A stretch of 64,000 nt of DNA, from positions 6,110,908 through 6,174,907 of the forward strand of contig RPFO01000065.1 of the NCBI GenBank assembly GCA_009746045.1, in the 5' to 3' direction. Below are positions 1 through 9,888 of this stretch, piece by piece (positions within the stretch are counted from its first letter, which is position 1; the number at the start of each line of letters is the position of its first letter). The notes beneath the pieces are model-generated. The model saw only the letters and a program-made list of their open reading frames with translations. It searched no databases and was not told the origin of the DNA. The position numbers were made by a program, and so were the translations under genes. Source of the stretch: Mesostigma viride (Eukaryota; Streptophyta; Mesostigmatophyceae; Mesostigmatales; Mesostigmataceae).

Positions 1-259
1 GCGGCATGGTTATTCATGATTCCTTACTTGAAAATCTGGCACCCTTTTTACACCATTACAACAACCATGGGTGCATTCTCTTGCCCACATCTTGCTAGCA
101 CGGTAATTGTTTGAGTCAATCTTTTATGATCCTAATCCAAAGCTTCCGAGTTATGACGTGGTTGTACATGTGCATCACTTGGATTATGGCGATTGCAGAC
201 CCAGTCATCAAGTTTCGCATGTACGAGCGCTTGGCTGACCTGGAGCCTGTTGTCTTGTA

Positions 260-314
260 CATGATTGCCCGAATTCTCCCGATTTCTGGCCTGCGCAGGT
301 TGTCTCCTTGATGA
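260..314 (-). mobile_element. SINE fragment, copy S1
   Basis: About 50 bp closely match the head of the dispersed SINE-like element best seen at 28267-28463 (shared core ATTCTCCCGATTTCTGGCC). The tRNA-like head is at the right end, so the element points to the minus strand. The rest of the element is missing or unrecognisable. No target duplication was identified. Confidence 0.5.
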
Positions 315-376
315 CGGCGGTGGCGACTGCACCACGATGTCATTTCTTATCGTGGTGTTGTTATGTTGTTGTTATA

Positions 377-443
377 TGGTGGGGGTGGGGGTGGGGGTGG
401 GGGTGGGGGTGGGGGTGGGGGTGGGGGGGGGGGGGGGGGGGGT

Positions 444-490
<47 letters not shown>

Positions 491-540
491 GGTGGGGTGG
501 GGGGGGGGGGGGGGGGGGGGTGGGGGTGGGGGTGGGGGGT
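377..540. repeat. G-rich microsatellite (GGGGGT and poly-G)
   Basis: GGGGGT hexamers grade into near-pure G runs of tens of bases. All overlapping reading frames are repeat translations (GVGVGV, PTPTPT). The strand is strongly G-quadruplex-prone, and the exact length may be unreliable in an assembly. Confidence 0.9.
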
Positions 541-664
541 GGGAAGTGGGGTGAAGTGGGGTGAAGTGGGGTGAAGTGGGGTGAAGTGGGGTGAAGTGGG
601 GTAAAGTGGGGTGAAGTGGGGTGAAGTGGGGTGAAGTGGGGTGAAGTGCGGTGAAGTGGGGTGG
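541..664. repeat. 10-bp minisatellite, unit GTGAAGTGGG
   Basis: About twelve near-identical head-to-tail copies of GTGAAGTGGG follow the G-rich tract directly. One unit carries GTAAAGTGGG and one GTGAAGTGCG. It probably arose from the neighbouring G-rich repeat. Confidence 0.9.
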
Positions 665-884
665 GGGTGGGGGTTTCTAACCCCACCCCCATGCACCATA
701 TAACAATAACAATGTTGTCATACAAATCTGCAAGAACTACCATATTTGCACTTGATTGATTTAATTTCCAGCGTATTATCGGTTGCACACAGATCAAGTG
801 TCCCTACGCCATGAGCAAACGTGCAGAATAGGTAGCATGCCCCATAGGAGTAATAGGGACATGTATGTATAACATATGTAGGAG

Positions 885-1150
885 TATGACACATAGAGCC
901 CATATGTGCGTAGCCACTACATTCAGGAAGGTGGGACACATAGAAATATACAGTTAGGTGGGACACAGCTTCAAGTTCGGGTAGGTGAGACAGACCTGTA
1001 TCACAAATGCCGGTAGGTGGGACACCATGTTTTTCCAAATTCAACAAGGTGGGACATAATTTCAGTTAGGTGGGACACCTGAACATGTCCCGCTTTGCTG
1101 AATTTGTCCCACCTACCGGAGTTGGAACACTGTTCCACCTACGTGAGCTG
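885..1150. repeat. Degenerate interspersed repeat around AGGTGGGACA
   Basis: The core AGGTGGGACA recurs roughly every 30 bp (near 930, 955, 1015, 1047 and 1066), separated by diverged spacers. It then appears reverse-complemented (TGTCCCACCT-like) near 1105-1140. It looks like an eroded minisatellite with an inverted arm. I see no coding signal. Confidence 0.6.
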
Positions 1151-1439
1151 CCCCTGTACCTTCCATGTCTCCCTGGAGCCTCGATCCCGAGTGGAAGAGG
1201 TCCCACCGGAGCCCCACTTCTTGGTCTCCTTGGAGCCTCGTCACCGGCCTGCCCAGGCCGGATCGTCGATGTCACGTCCTGCGGAGGGACCCAGCAGACC
1301 CACCCCCACCTCGGATCGACACTCGCACCTTCCCGCGGAGGGACCGTGCTTACCTAGTACCGTACGGAATGCCGCGGAGGGTCCTAGCGTGGCGGGTGTC
1401 ATGGTGCCGGCGGAACCCGTGGTTACCCTTGAGACGCTC

Positions 1440-2330
1440 GTGGCAGCGCCCTACCAGCCATTAAGAATGTACTCCAGCACGCAAAATGTACTTCGTACCG
1501 AAGTTTGTCTTTTTATGCTGAAAATTGTCATGCATGATGTTTGCAACCAAAATAGACCTCGTACAAAGTTTGGTATCGATCGGACGTCATCTTGGTGACA
1601 TTTGCTAGCAATAAAGGTACATTTTTGTCATTTTTTGTTAAATTAAATAGTAATAAATAGGAAACAGTACTAAATCACGTCAAACCATCATGGATATTTG
1701 CAAGCAACCTAATTACCACTAGAATAGACCATGCACAAAGTTTGGGGTCAATCTGAACTCAAAATAGTGACGTTTGCTAGCATAAATACTGCATTTTTTG
1801 CCATTTTCAAGCATTTTGCTCAGTGTAAGCTACTAAACAATATCAAACTACGTCATAAAGCTATGAAATATTGGAAGCAACCTAAACACCACTAGATTAG
1901 ACCATGGGCTAAGTTTGGGCTCAGTCTGACGTCAAAATAGTGACGTTTGCTAGCATAAATGGTGCATTTTTTGCCATTTTCAAGCATTTTGCTCAGTGTA
2001 AGCTACTAAACAATATCAAACTATGTCAGAAAGCTATGAAATGTTGGAAGCAACCTAACACCCACTAGATTAGACCATGGGCCAAGTTTGGGCCCAGTTT
2101 TGATCTCAAAATAGTGACGTTTGCTAGCATAAATGGTGCAATTTTTGCCTTTTTCAAGCATTTTGGTAAGTATCCTCAAACTATGTCAGAAAACTGTGAA
2201 TTGTTGTAAATAACCTGTTTGCCACTACATTAGACCATCCTCAACTTGTAAGGTCAGGCATAGGTAAAGGTAGTGACATTTGCTAGCACTATATACAAGC
2301 ATATTATGCCTCTTTTCGCATATACACATC
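1440..2330. repeat. ~173-bp AT-rich satellite, about five tandem copies
   Basis: The phrase GTGACRTTTGCTAGCA starts at 1595, 1767, 1940, 2114 and 2273, giving spacings of 172, 173, 174 and 159 bp. Other shared blocks are ACCACTAGATTAGACCATGG and GCATTTTTTGCCATTTTCA. The middle copies are most alike and the outer ones are diverged. Nucleosome-scale AT-rich satellites are often heterochromatic or centromeric, but this block is short. I see no gene in it. Confidence 0.85.
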
Positions 2331-2933
2331 AAAAATAACAAGACATCATCATATCATGGCCTTAATACAAGGTGTGCAAATGCAAATCACACCAGATCGG
2401 ATGACCAATGATGGGTGGCTGCATGCCATCACATCTACCAGGCTGCAGGGTGAGAGGCCACATCGCTACAAGACAGGAATCCTCGCAATTGCACAACACC
2501 GCTAGTACACTGTGCACATACCCCAAGAGGATTTGGCTACAAGCCATAAAAGTTTGGCCATGCTAACACATTCTTCATCCAAGCAAAATGCAGCCTCTCC
2601 AAACTCAACTCGTTGATTTAAATTCAGCTAGGCCAGGCGTGCATGCTCTACTTGCCGACAACCATGAGTAAACTTGTCTACCACTTCATTCCATGCGCCG
2701 GTAGATGGCACCGTCTCATCTACCAGTCATCCCCGGCTCCCATTCCGCATCCTCCTCTCCCTCTCCCTCTCCCTCTTCCTCCTCCCCCTCCCCTCCCATT
2801 CTCCCTCCCCCTCTCCCTCCTCCTCCCCTCCTCCTCCCCCTCTTTCTCCCCCTCTTTCTCTCCCTCTTCCTCCTCCTCCCCGCCTTCACTGTCACTGTGC
2901 ACAGCAGGGACGGCATCGTCTATGTGGGTGCCA
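2331..2933. other. Gene-free stretch with a pyrimidine tract
   Basis: I see no credible gene here. Positions 2740-2885 are an almost pure CT tract of CCTCTCC/CCTCCTCC type, and the ORFs over it are repeat translations. Confidence 0.6.
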
Positions 2934-4127
2934 TCACCTGCGTTCACGGTGCCAGCCTAGCTCCTGTGGAAAGAAGCGAGCGCGGCCAAATGCCTCGACT
3001 GGGTGTGGGCAGCCGCACACGAACTGCGTCACCTCCGCCAGGGCATGATAGTCCTCATACTGCCCATCAGCCCACATCGCCTTGATGAGCAGGTGACCTC
3101 CCCTTTCCTGAACCTTAGTGACCCAGCCATGGAAGCGCTCCCTCTTCCTCGCTATCCCCGGAAACAGGGCACACAGGCGCATCCCGATAAGCGCACGTGC
3201 TCCATGCTCGGCAAAGTAGGCATTGCAGTCATCCTTTGCTGCTGCCCTGGCGGCGGTGGCAGTCTTGTAATGCTCAAAGTCAATCTGCGGGTGCTCTTTC
3301 AACGCCGCCACCGTGGCAGCTGACAGTTTGCCGGTACTGATCAGCTCAGGCTGGTGCACCTCTGCCGTACCGCCCACTGTCCAGTGCTGCAGGTGTACAT
3401 CAGAAATGGGGACCGTCATCCCTGCGCTGCCGCCACCTAATGTCACTCTAGAAAACTGGCCCGTCCACGACGGTGCGTAGTAAGGAGAGGCGACAATGCT
3501 GTCACGCTCCGTGCGATCGCCTTCCAGATCAAGGACCTTCACCAGCATGTGTGGTGCCCACGGCATTCCCTGCCCGCAGGTGACGGCTGGCCGCTTAACA
3601 ACGAGTAGGTCGCTGCGTCGTATGAGGCTTCCATTCACCTTGAAGGTGTGCCTGCCGGAAATCAGTGTGCGCAAAGCGGGCGTTGCCGTTGATGTGCTCC
3701 CTCGCGCAGCGGGCGCACATGCGCGGTTGATCTGCGCTTGAATCTCGCGGGCAGGGCAAGCGACGTGTGAGATTACTTGTTTTATGGGCAGCCTCAGTGC
3801 TCGTGTTGCCCGCGCAACCGACTGGTCGCCTGCAGATCGCAGCGGTAAGGGTACCGCCTTGTTCGCTTGCAGTTCACGCTTCTCTTTGAGCTTTTGCTCC
3901 ATGATGTCGAACAGATTCTCGTTGTTGGCACGCACATCCTCCACGGACTTTGGCACCTGCTCAATCCATCCGTCCAGCAACTGCTGCTTCTCAGCGGCGA
4001 CGATGTCAGGAAAAAGGCTGTGAAGGCTAGCGCAGGTACATCTCCTGGCACCGCCCTCGTCCCATTCAAAAAGCGGCACTAGACCAGGACTTCCTTTGGG
4101 GCCTTGCCACGCTCTATGAGGAGGCAC
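2934..4127 (-). CDS. Hypothetical protein, 397 codons open
   Basis: I do not recognise this protein. The frame has even amino-acid composition unlike the surrounding repeat ORFs, so it is plausibly coding. Two similar short segments are visible, near residues 30-55 (SLHSLFPDIVAA...GWIEQV) and 325-360 (RLCALFPGIARKRERFHGW, then LLIKAMWADGQYEDY). The latter resembles a small Tudor/chromo-like beta module. A middle segment (HMLVKVLDLEGD) is vaguely BAH-like. The ATG at 4127 lies in overlap with the next upstream frame (4079-4648), so the real start or a splice acceptor is probably inside, near 4030, before CASLHSLFP. It may be the last exon of one gene with the two upstream minus-strand frames. 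It could be a host gene or a transposon-encoded accessory protein. Confidence 0.45.
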   Translation of the reverse strand: MPPHRAWQGPKGSPGLVPLFEWDEGGARRCTCASLHSLFPDIVAAEKQQLLDGWIEQVPKSVEDVRANNENLFDIMEQKLKEKRELQANKAVPLPLRSAGDQSVARATRALRLPIKQVISHVACPAREIQAQINRACAPAARGSTSTATPALRTLISGRHTFKVNGSLIRRSDLLVVKRPAVTCGQGMPWAPHMLVKVLDLEGDRTERDSIVASPYYAPSWTGQFSRVTLGGGSAGMTVPISDVHLQHWTVGGTAEVHQPELISTGKLSAATVAALKEHPQIDFEHYKTATAARAAAKDDCNAYFAEHGARALIGMRLCALFPGIARKRERFHGWVTKVQERGGHLLIKAMWADGQYEDYHALAEVTQFVCGCPHPVEAFGRARFFPQELGWHRERR

Positions 4128-4648
4128 CCATAGACAGGATCTCCCTGCGGGGTGTACCCAATGGGCGTGACCCCGTCACAAGCCTCGCCATTAGGCCCTG
4201 TGGGCTGCCACTTGTTCACCGGTGCATTTACCAACGTCTCCGATGCGGCTAGGCGCCAGCGGACATACACGGTCATATCCGGGCCCCAAAACACTTCGAG
4301 ATCGAACACCTTCGAAGAGCGGTGCCTCTCCCTCTCGGCTTCGGTTGCTGGCTCATCATCCAAGTCGGCGGTGGCGCCCGCGCCCGCACCCGCGCCGGCG
4401 CCTGCGCCCCCACCCCCGCCCGCGCCCGCGCGCGCGCCTTGGGTGGCGCCCGCGCCCGCACCCGCGCCGGCGCCTGCGCCCCCGCCCCCGCCCCCGCCTG
4501 GGCCCGCGCCCGCGCCCGCGTCTTGGGTGGCGCCCGCGCCCGCACCCGCGCCTTCTCCCCCGCCCCCGCCCCCGCCCGCGCCCCGCCCGCGCCATGGGTG
4601 TGGCCCGCGGCTGGCTTCTTCGGAAATGCGTCCATCGATATCACCCAC
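4079..4648 (-). CDS. Hypothetical Gly/Ala-repeat protein or exon
   Basis: This is a 189-codon frame. Residues 20-95 are a GAGAGA/GGGG low-complexity tract encoded by a GCCCGC-type repeat at 4370-4600. Residues 95-189 are ordinary sequence (VFDLEVFWGPDMTVYVRWRL, then CDGVTPIGYTPQGDPVYGC) with no family I recognise. It ends at a TAG at 4079-4081 inside the start of the downstream frame 2934-4127, with a frame change. That is expected either for two exons of one gene or for a frameshifted gene. The G/A stretch may be replication slippage rather than a functional domain. Confidence 0.35.
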   Translation of the reverse strand: MGDIDGRISEEASRGPHPWRGRGAGGGGGGGEGAGAGAGATQDAGAGAGPGGGGGGGAGAGAGAGAGATQGARAGAGGGGGAGAGAGAGAGATADLDDEPATEAERERHRSSKVFDLEVFWGPDMTVYVRWRLAASETLVNAPVNKWQPTGPNGEACDGVTPIGYTPQGDPVYGCLLIERGKAPKEVLV

Positions 4649-5120
4649 CGGCCGTCAGCGGTGGATGCACCCTTTCGGCCACGTTGTGACATCAAGCGCG
4701 GCGTCCCCAATAGAACAGTCATGCAATATGAATAATCATTAGTATCAACGATGCGTTCATGCAGGCGTGAACTGTGAAATACAACAAGCATGCAACAACG
4801 ACTCCAGCACACTTAGTAAATACTGCTCATAATATCTGTGGCACATGCAACATGGTTAAAACACACATGGATGACCTGTATGGCTGCACATGAACTGTCC
4901 ACCTAGAGAAGACTAGAAATTCAGCATGATATCAAGAGCCATCCACACAAATATATGTCTTACCGCAGCTTAGGGCTTCTTCGGGTTGAGTTGGCGAATC
5001 GAGCTTGTTGAGCCCTGCTCGAAGTAATGCTCAAATGCGATGCCCAGGCCCGCCAGCACATCATCAAATGTGATTAGTTTCACAGGTGGTCCGAAGAGTT
5101 CCAAACGTGGTTGCTAATTT

Positions 5121-5627
5121 TCAGGCAGTGCCTGAAGGCCGCCTCGAAAGTGAAACGCGAAAGTGAAAAGGGGTCACAAACCCTATGTTCATATCCTTGA
5201 CTCCCCCGTCGAGAACGAACCGAAAACCAGCGCCATGAACGAACTTGTGACGAGTAGATGACGACATCGTGGTTATGGCGTCGTACCCCCCCTGGTGCAG
5301 CTGCTGCTTTATCGCCGCCTTCCTGTCCTCTTGCTTCCGCCCGGGCGAAAACCAGGCGCTTCGCAATGCCTGGAGATGTGATATTCTAATGGGCTTCATG
5401 CACTCGTGGCCGCACTTACAGTCGAACGTCTCGTCGGTCACTAGGCTGCCGGCATGGGTGCTGCCGCTTAGCACTATGGCTGCGAACTTGCGCTTCCCAT
5501 GGTGTCCCATCACCATGATAGCGAAAGCCAGGAAGCAGATAGCCACGATTATGTCCCAGCAAAGCCATAGCACACCTTCCGTTTCGACCGCCATGTCGGC
5601 CACTAGTCCGGATAGCTCAATGTGCAC
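5121..5627 (-). CDS. Hypothetical protein with CxC-type cysteine motif, possibly transposase N-terminus
   Basis: This 168-codon frame starts at ATG 5627. Residues 1-45 include a hydrophobic stretch (VLWLCWDIIVAICFLAFAIM). Residues ~68-105 hold a cysteine cluster (FDCKCGHECMKPI) followed by LQALRSAWFSPGRKQEDR. A short Cys cluster followed by LR...(W/F)...R is seen near the N-terminus of several eukaryotic DDE transposases, but that assignment is weak and inferred. The first ~25 codons lie in the left arm of the perfect inverted repeat 5554-6168, so the same N-terminus is encoded again in opposite orientation from 6095. It may share a gene with the two minus-strand frames downstream. Confidence 0.35.
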   Translation of the reverse strand: MHIELSGLVADMAVETEGVLWLCWDIIVAICFLAFAIMVMGHHGKRKFAAIVLSGSTHAGSLVTDETFDCKCGHECMKPIRISHLQALRSAWFSPGRKQEDRKAAIKQQLHQGGYDAITTMSSSTRHKFVHGAGFRFVLDGGVKDMNIGFVTPFHFRVSLSRRPSGTA

Positions 5628-6168
5628 CTGACCTTGACACTAATCGCACAAACAGCCACAATTTTGCAAGCAAGAAGACATGGCTACCTCGGCATTTCAT
5701 GAAATGTACTTCGTGAAATGCATTTCGTGAAATGTACTAAGGAACGTGATTGGCCGGCGTTCGCTCGCCAAATCTCGCAAAATGTACTAAGGCACGTGAT
5801 TGGTCCCGCAAAATGTACTAAGGAACGTGATTGGCCGGCGAAGATTCTGTAGGGAATTTTAATTGCAGCAAACAGAATCTTCGCCGGCCAATCACGTTCC
5901 TTAGTACATTTTGCGGGACCAATCACGTGCCTTAGTACATTTTGCGAGATTTGGCGAGCGAACGCCGGCCAATCACGTTCCTTAGTACATTTCACGAAAT
6001 GCATTTCACGAAGTACATTTCATGAAATGCCGAGGTAGCCATGTCTTCTTGCTTGCAAAATTGTGGCTGTTTGTGCGATTAGTGTCAAGGTCAGGTGCAC
6101 ATTGAGCTATCCGGACTAGTGGCCGACATGGCGGTCGAAACGGAAGGTGTGCTATGGCTTTGCTGGGA
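5554..6168. repeat. Perfect 297-bp inverted repeat with 21-bp loop
   Basis: The left arm 5554-5850 and right arm 5872-6168 are reverse complements. Paired positions sum to 11722 at the inner end, at the spot-checked middle (5700/6022) and at the outer end, so there is no indel. Identity breaks at 5553/6169. Inside each arm, segments of the type AATGTACTAAGGNACGTGATTGG recur. A partial extra copy of CATTTCACGAAGTACATTTC lies outside the right arm near 6203-6225. It looks like a foldback element or a recent inverted duplication. No terminal target duplication was found. Confidence 0.9.
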
Positions 6169-6340
6169 TGATTATCATCGTAGTACATCATATGTATTAC
6201 AGTACATTTCACGAAGTACATTTCATGGAGGCAGAGGGAAAGTTCCTGTTCATGGTGAGTCGGGGTTAGCAATCACGGCAATGTCGATACATGTACTTGC
6301 AGTATATACAAATGCCATAATGTCCTTAGATGCAGCATGA

Positions 6341-7365
6341 ATGTCTACTGTTCGGATTTCTTTTATCACGATGCTTAGGATGCCTTCCGACAGAAATCTG
6401 CTGCGCTACAGGTCGGGAATACCTGAACTTGATATGCGTGGCCAGTGGCCATGGCAGCCGGGGTCGGTAAGAATTAACTTCGATAGCCATGAATAATGCG
6501 GAAAGTGAACGTTGTCCACCCGCTGCACAGGGAAAATGGCTGCACAGGAACGGCCTGACGTGATACTGTCGCAAAGCAGTTCTCATAAGCCGACAATTAC
6601 ACATTCGACTTATGATCGATAATCGGCGCAGGCCTTCGACATTCAAGCGCGCATCGAAACGTCGTGAGGATTTCGGACATTTAGATGAAGTTGGATTGTT
6701 TTCGGCCCTCGTATTTGCCATGATCTTGGCCATCCAATCTTTTTGCTTCGTGCACAGTTTGCGTTTGCAGTTAAGCGTAGGTACATGACAAGCTTGCGTT
6801 TGCGTTTGCGTTTGCGTTTGCCTTTGCCTTTGCCTTTGCGTATACATTTGCATGTGCGCTTGCGTTGCCGTTTGCTTATGCGTCCCAATGTATGTCTGGC
6901 TTTGGGCAATTCTATTTCCTTGTCGTTGGGATATGAGTGGGTGCTGGCGGTGGTGTTACTGTCGGCAGGTAGAGTGGCAGTGGCTTCAACTTCTGTTGCT
7001 TTTTCATTGCATTTGCATTTTCATTGGGTCTCTGTAGTTAACAACTGCTTTAAATATCTTTGTTAATAGCCGGCTTCAGCTGTAATTTCGATTGCATGTT
7101 GCTTTTGAATTGCATTCGCACTGGGCACATGCAGTGGGCATTAGGCATTGGTAGTGCAATTACACATGCAGTCACACTTGCAATTGCAATGAAGTTGAAA
7201 TTGAAGCTGCAGCTAAAATTTGCTACGTGCCTAACTGGTACAGTCGCATGTGCAGTCAACTTTGTGCTTGTTTATTATTATTATTTCTTCTTCTTATAAT
7301 TTCTTCTTATTATTATTATAATTTCTTCTTGCTTTTCGTAATGTGTGGTGGTTAGAATGGTGATG
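6341..7365. other. Gene-free stretch with short simple repeats
   Basis: I see no supported gene. Positions 6788-6860 are a TTTGCG/TTTGCC hexamer array, and 7270-7335 are an AT-rich TTATTATTATT/TTCTTC run. Short ORFs here are composed of the repeats. Confidence 0.6.
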
Positions 7366-7518
7366 GCAGGGGCAGGAGCAGGGGCAGGGGCAGGGGCAGG
7401 GGCAGGGGCAGGGGCAGGGGCAGGGGCAGGGGCAGGGGCAGGGGCAGGGGCAGGGGCAGGGGCAGGGGCAGGGGCAGGGGCAGGGGCAGGGGTAGGGGCA
7501 GGGGCAGGGGCAGGGGCA
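7366..7518. repeat. GGGGCA hexanucleotide microsatellite
   Basis: About 25 nearly perfect GGGGCA units, with one GGGGTA variant near 7490. They translate as GAGAGA or APAPAP and are not a gene. Confidence 0.95.
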
Positions 7519-7689
7519 ATCATGAGTTGCTTTCGGCCTGGCATGTGCACCAGAACTGGCATATGTGCTCGCAATGCAGCTTGCTACTCTTGTTCCTTTT
7601 GTTTGCCTTTTCTTTTGTTTGGGAACTGTTCGTGCAGGGGGGTGGGATGAGGCCGCGAGTCTCTGGGCAGGGGCATTGACGTGGGTAGG

Positions 7690-8940
7690 TGTGTGTCTGG
7701 GCTAAGTCTGCAATTGTCGCTGCTGTGCTGTACTTCTGGCTGTGGCTTACGGTGCATTTGTGGCTTGGAGTAGGGGTGAGGCTAGGGTGGGCGCAGGCGC
7801 GGGCGTGGGCGTGGGCGTGGGCGTGAGCGTGGGCATGGGCGCGGGCGTGGGCGTGGGCGTGGGCGTGGGCGTGGGCGTGGGCGTGGGCGTGGGTGTGGGC
7901 GTGGGCGTGGGCGTGGGCGTGGGCGTGGGCGTGGGCGTGGGCGTGGGCGTGGGCGTTGGCATGGGCGTGGGCGTGGGCGTGGGCGTGGGCGTGGGCGTAG
8001 GCGTGGGAGTGGGCGTGGGCGTGGGCGTGGGCGTGGGCGTGGGCGTGGGCGTGGGCGTGGGCGTGGGTGTGGGTGTGGGCGTGGGCGTGGGCGTGGGTGT
8101 GGGCGTGGGCGTGGGCGTGGGCGTGGGCGTGGGCGTGGGTGTGGGTGTGGGTGTGGGCGTGGGCGTGGGCGTGGGCGTGGGCGTGGGCGTGGGCGTGGGC
8201 GTGGGCGTGGGCGTGGGCGTGGGCGTGGGCGTGGGCGTGGGCGTGGGCGTGGGCGTGGGCGTGGGCGTGGGCGTGGGCGTGGGCGTGGGCGTGGGCGTGG
8301 GCGTGGCGTGGCGTGGGCGTGGGCGTGGGCGTGCGCGTGCGCGTGGGCGTGGGCGTGGGAGTGGGCGTTGGAGTGGGCGTGGGCGTGGGCGTGAGCGTGG
8401 GCGTGGGCGTGGGCGTGGGCGTGGGCGTGGGCGTGGGCGTGGGCGTGGGCGTGGGCGTGGGCGTGGGCGTGGGCGTGGGCGTGGGCGTGGGCATGGGCGT
8501 GGGCGTGGGCGTGGGCGTGGGCGTGGGCGTGGGCGTGGGCGTGGGCGTGGGCGTGGGCGTGGGCGTGGGCGTGGGCGTGGCGTGGGCGTGGGCGTGGGCG
8601 TTGGCGTGGGTAGGTGTGTGTCTCAGCTACGTCTGCTATTGTTGCAGCTGCGCTCTACTTCTGGCTGTGGCTTTGGGTATAATTGTGGCTTGGAGTAGGG
8701 GTGAGGCTAGGGTGGGCGTGGGCGTGGGCGTGGGCGTGGGCGTGGGCGTGGGCGTGGGCGTGGGCGTGGGCGTGGGCGTGGGCGTGGGCGTGGGCGTGGG
8801 CGTGGGCGTGGGCGTGGGCGTGGGCGTGGGCGTGGGCGTGGGCGTGGGCGTGGGCGTGGGCGTGGGCATGGGCGTGGGCGTGGGCGTGGGCGTGGGCGTG
8901 GGCGTGGGCGTGGGCGTGGGCGTGGGTGAGAATGGGCGGG
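7690..8940. repeat. Higher-order array of GGGCGT hexamers
   Basis: Two GGGCGT arrays (about 7790-8610 and 8710-8930) are each preceded by a related ~100-bp lead-in. That lead-in runs at 7690-7795 and 8617-8712 and shares TACTTCTGGCTGTGGCTT and GGCTTGGAGTAGGGGTGAGG. The lead-in and array therefore duplicated as one unit with a ~920-bp period. Interruptions (GGGCAT, GGGTGT, GCGCGTGCGCGT, GGCGTGGCGTG) mark internal rearrangement. The 300-390-codon ORFs here are VGVGVG and HAHAHA translations. Confidence 0.95.
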
Positions 8941-8960
8941 TGCGGGGGCAGGGGCATGGG

Positions 8961-9200
8961 CATGGGCGGGGCGGGGGCGGGGGCGGGGGCGGGGGCGGGG
9001 GGGGGGGGGGCGGGGGCGGGGCGGGGGGGGGGGCGGGGGCGGGGCGGGGGGGCGGGGGCGGGGGCGGGGGGGGGCGGGGGCGGGGCATGGGCGTGTGCAT
9101 GGGCGTTGGGGGGGTCAGGGGGGCTGGGGTTGGGTTTGGGTGGGTGGGTCATTGGTGCAATGTTTGGAGTTGGGGCTTGTGGGGGGGGGGGGGGGGGGGC
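8961..9200. repeat. G/C-rich GGGGGC array and poly-G tract
   Basis: A GGGGGC array with pure G runs spans 8970-9085, and a poly-G tract sits at about 9180-9199. It is probably a degenerate end of the GGGCGT array and is G-quadruplex-prone. Confidence 0.85.
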
Positions 9201-9888
9201 GCATGGGGATTGCCATGCGCGTGCACGTGGGCGTCCGCGTGATCCTCTGTTCGTGTACATGTTCATGCATGTGCCATGACGGCACAATGCATGTCAGATT
9301 CGTGACTTTATCGTGTGTTCCCTAGTTGCAAGTATTACTGCTAAAATTCATTGCAGCATTCCATTCCTTGCATAATGCTTGATTGCTTGCATCAGTTCAT
9401 TCTATACTTCGATCATGACCTGAAGTGCTTAAGTATTACCAGACTCTCGCGCAGTGTCAGAATGTCCAATTTTTAGCACACATGCATGTTTGCACACCAA
9501 AGCCCTCATTCCCATGTTGATAAGGCTAAGTAAAACATTTTTTTTTTGTGCGGTGATCCACGAAATGCAGCTGTGAATGGCTCTAGGAGGTCACCAATGG
9601 TGGCCAGACCTGTTATTGAGCATTGGGAGACGTTACAGGGGCATCAATCACAGTTACATTTAGTTCATATGTAGTTCAATTTAGTACATTATAGTATAAA
9701 TGTAGTAGAAAATAGTACAACCTAGTATATTGTAGCATATACTAGTTCAACTACCTCCAGATGAGATCCAGGGGCTATGGGGACACTTTTTATGCAAAAC
9801 TGAACTTGAAACAAGCAAAAAACAAGAAACTTGGAAAAACTCAAAATGTACTTGTGCTGGAGTACATTCTTAACGGCTGGCAGGGGCG
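9201..9888. other. Gene-free stretch
   Basis: No gene or clear element boundary was seen. Positions 9655-9740 contain repeated TAGTNCAATNTAGTA-like words. The left end of the retroelement that terminates in the LTR at 11570 was not found here. Confidence 0.5.

Noticed and set aside
5684-6004. 106-codon ORF with repeated KCTKERDWPA across the inverted repeat
   Set aside because: It spans the hairpin and loop and is made of the arm sub-repeats read in both directions. It is an artefact of the palindrome.
7520-9242. Very long ORFs (up to 391 codons) on both strands over the G-rich arrays
   Set aside because: They are direct translations of hexamer repeats (VGVG, HAHA, PTPT, WAWA). A six-base unit without a stop stays open in all frames.
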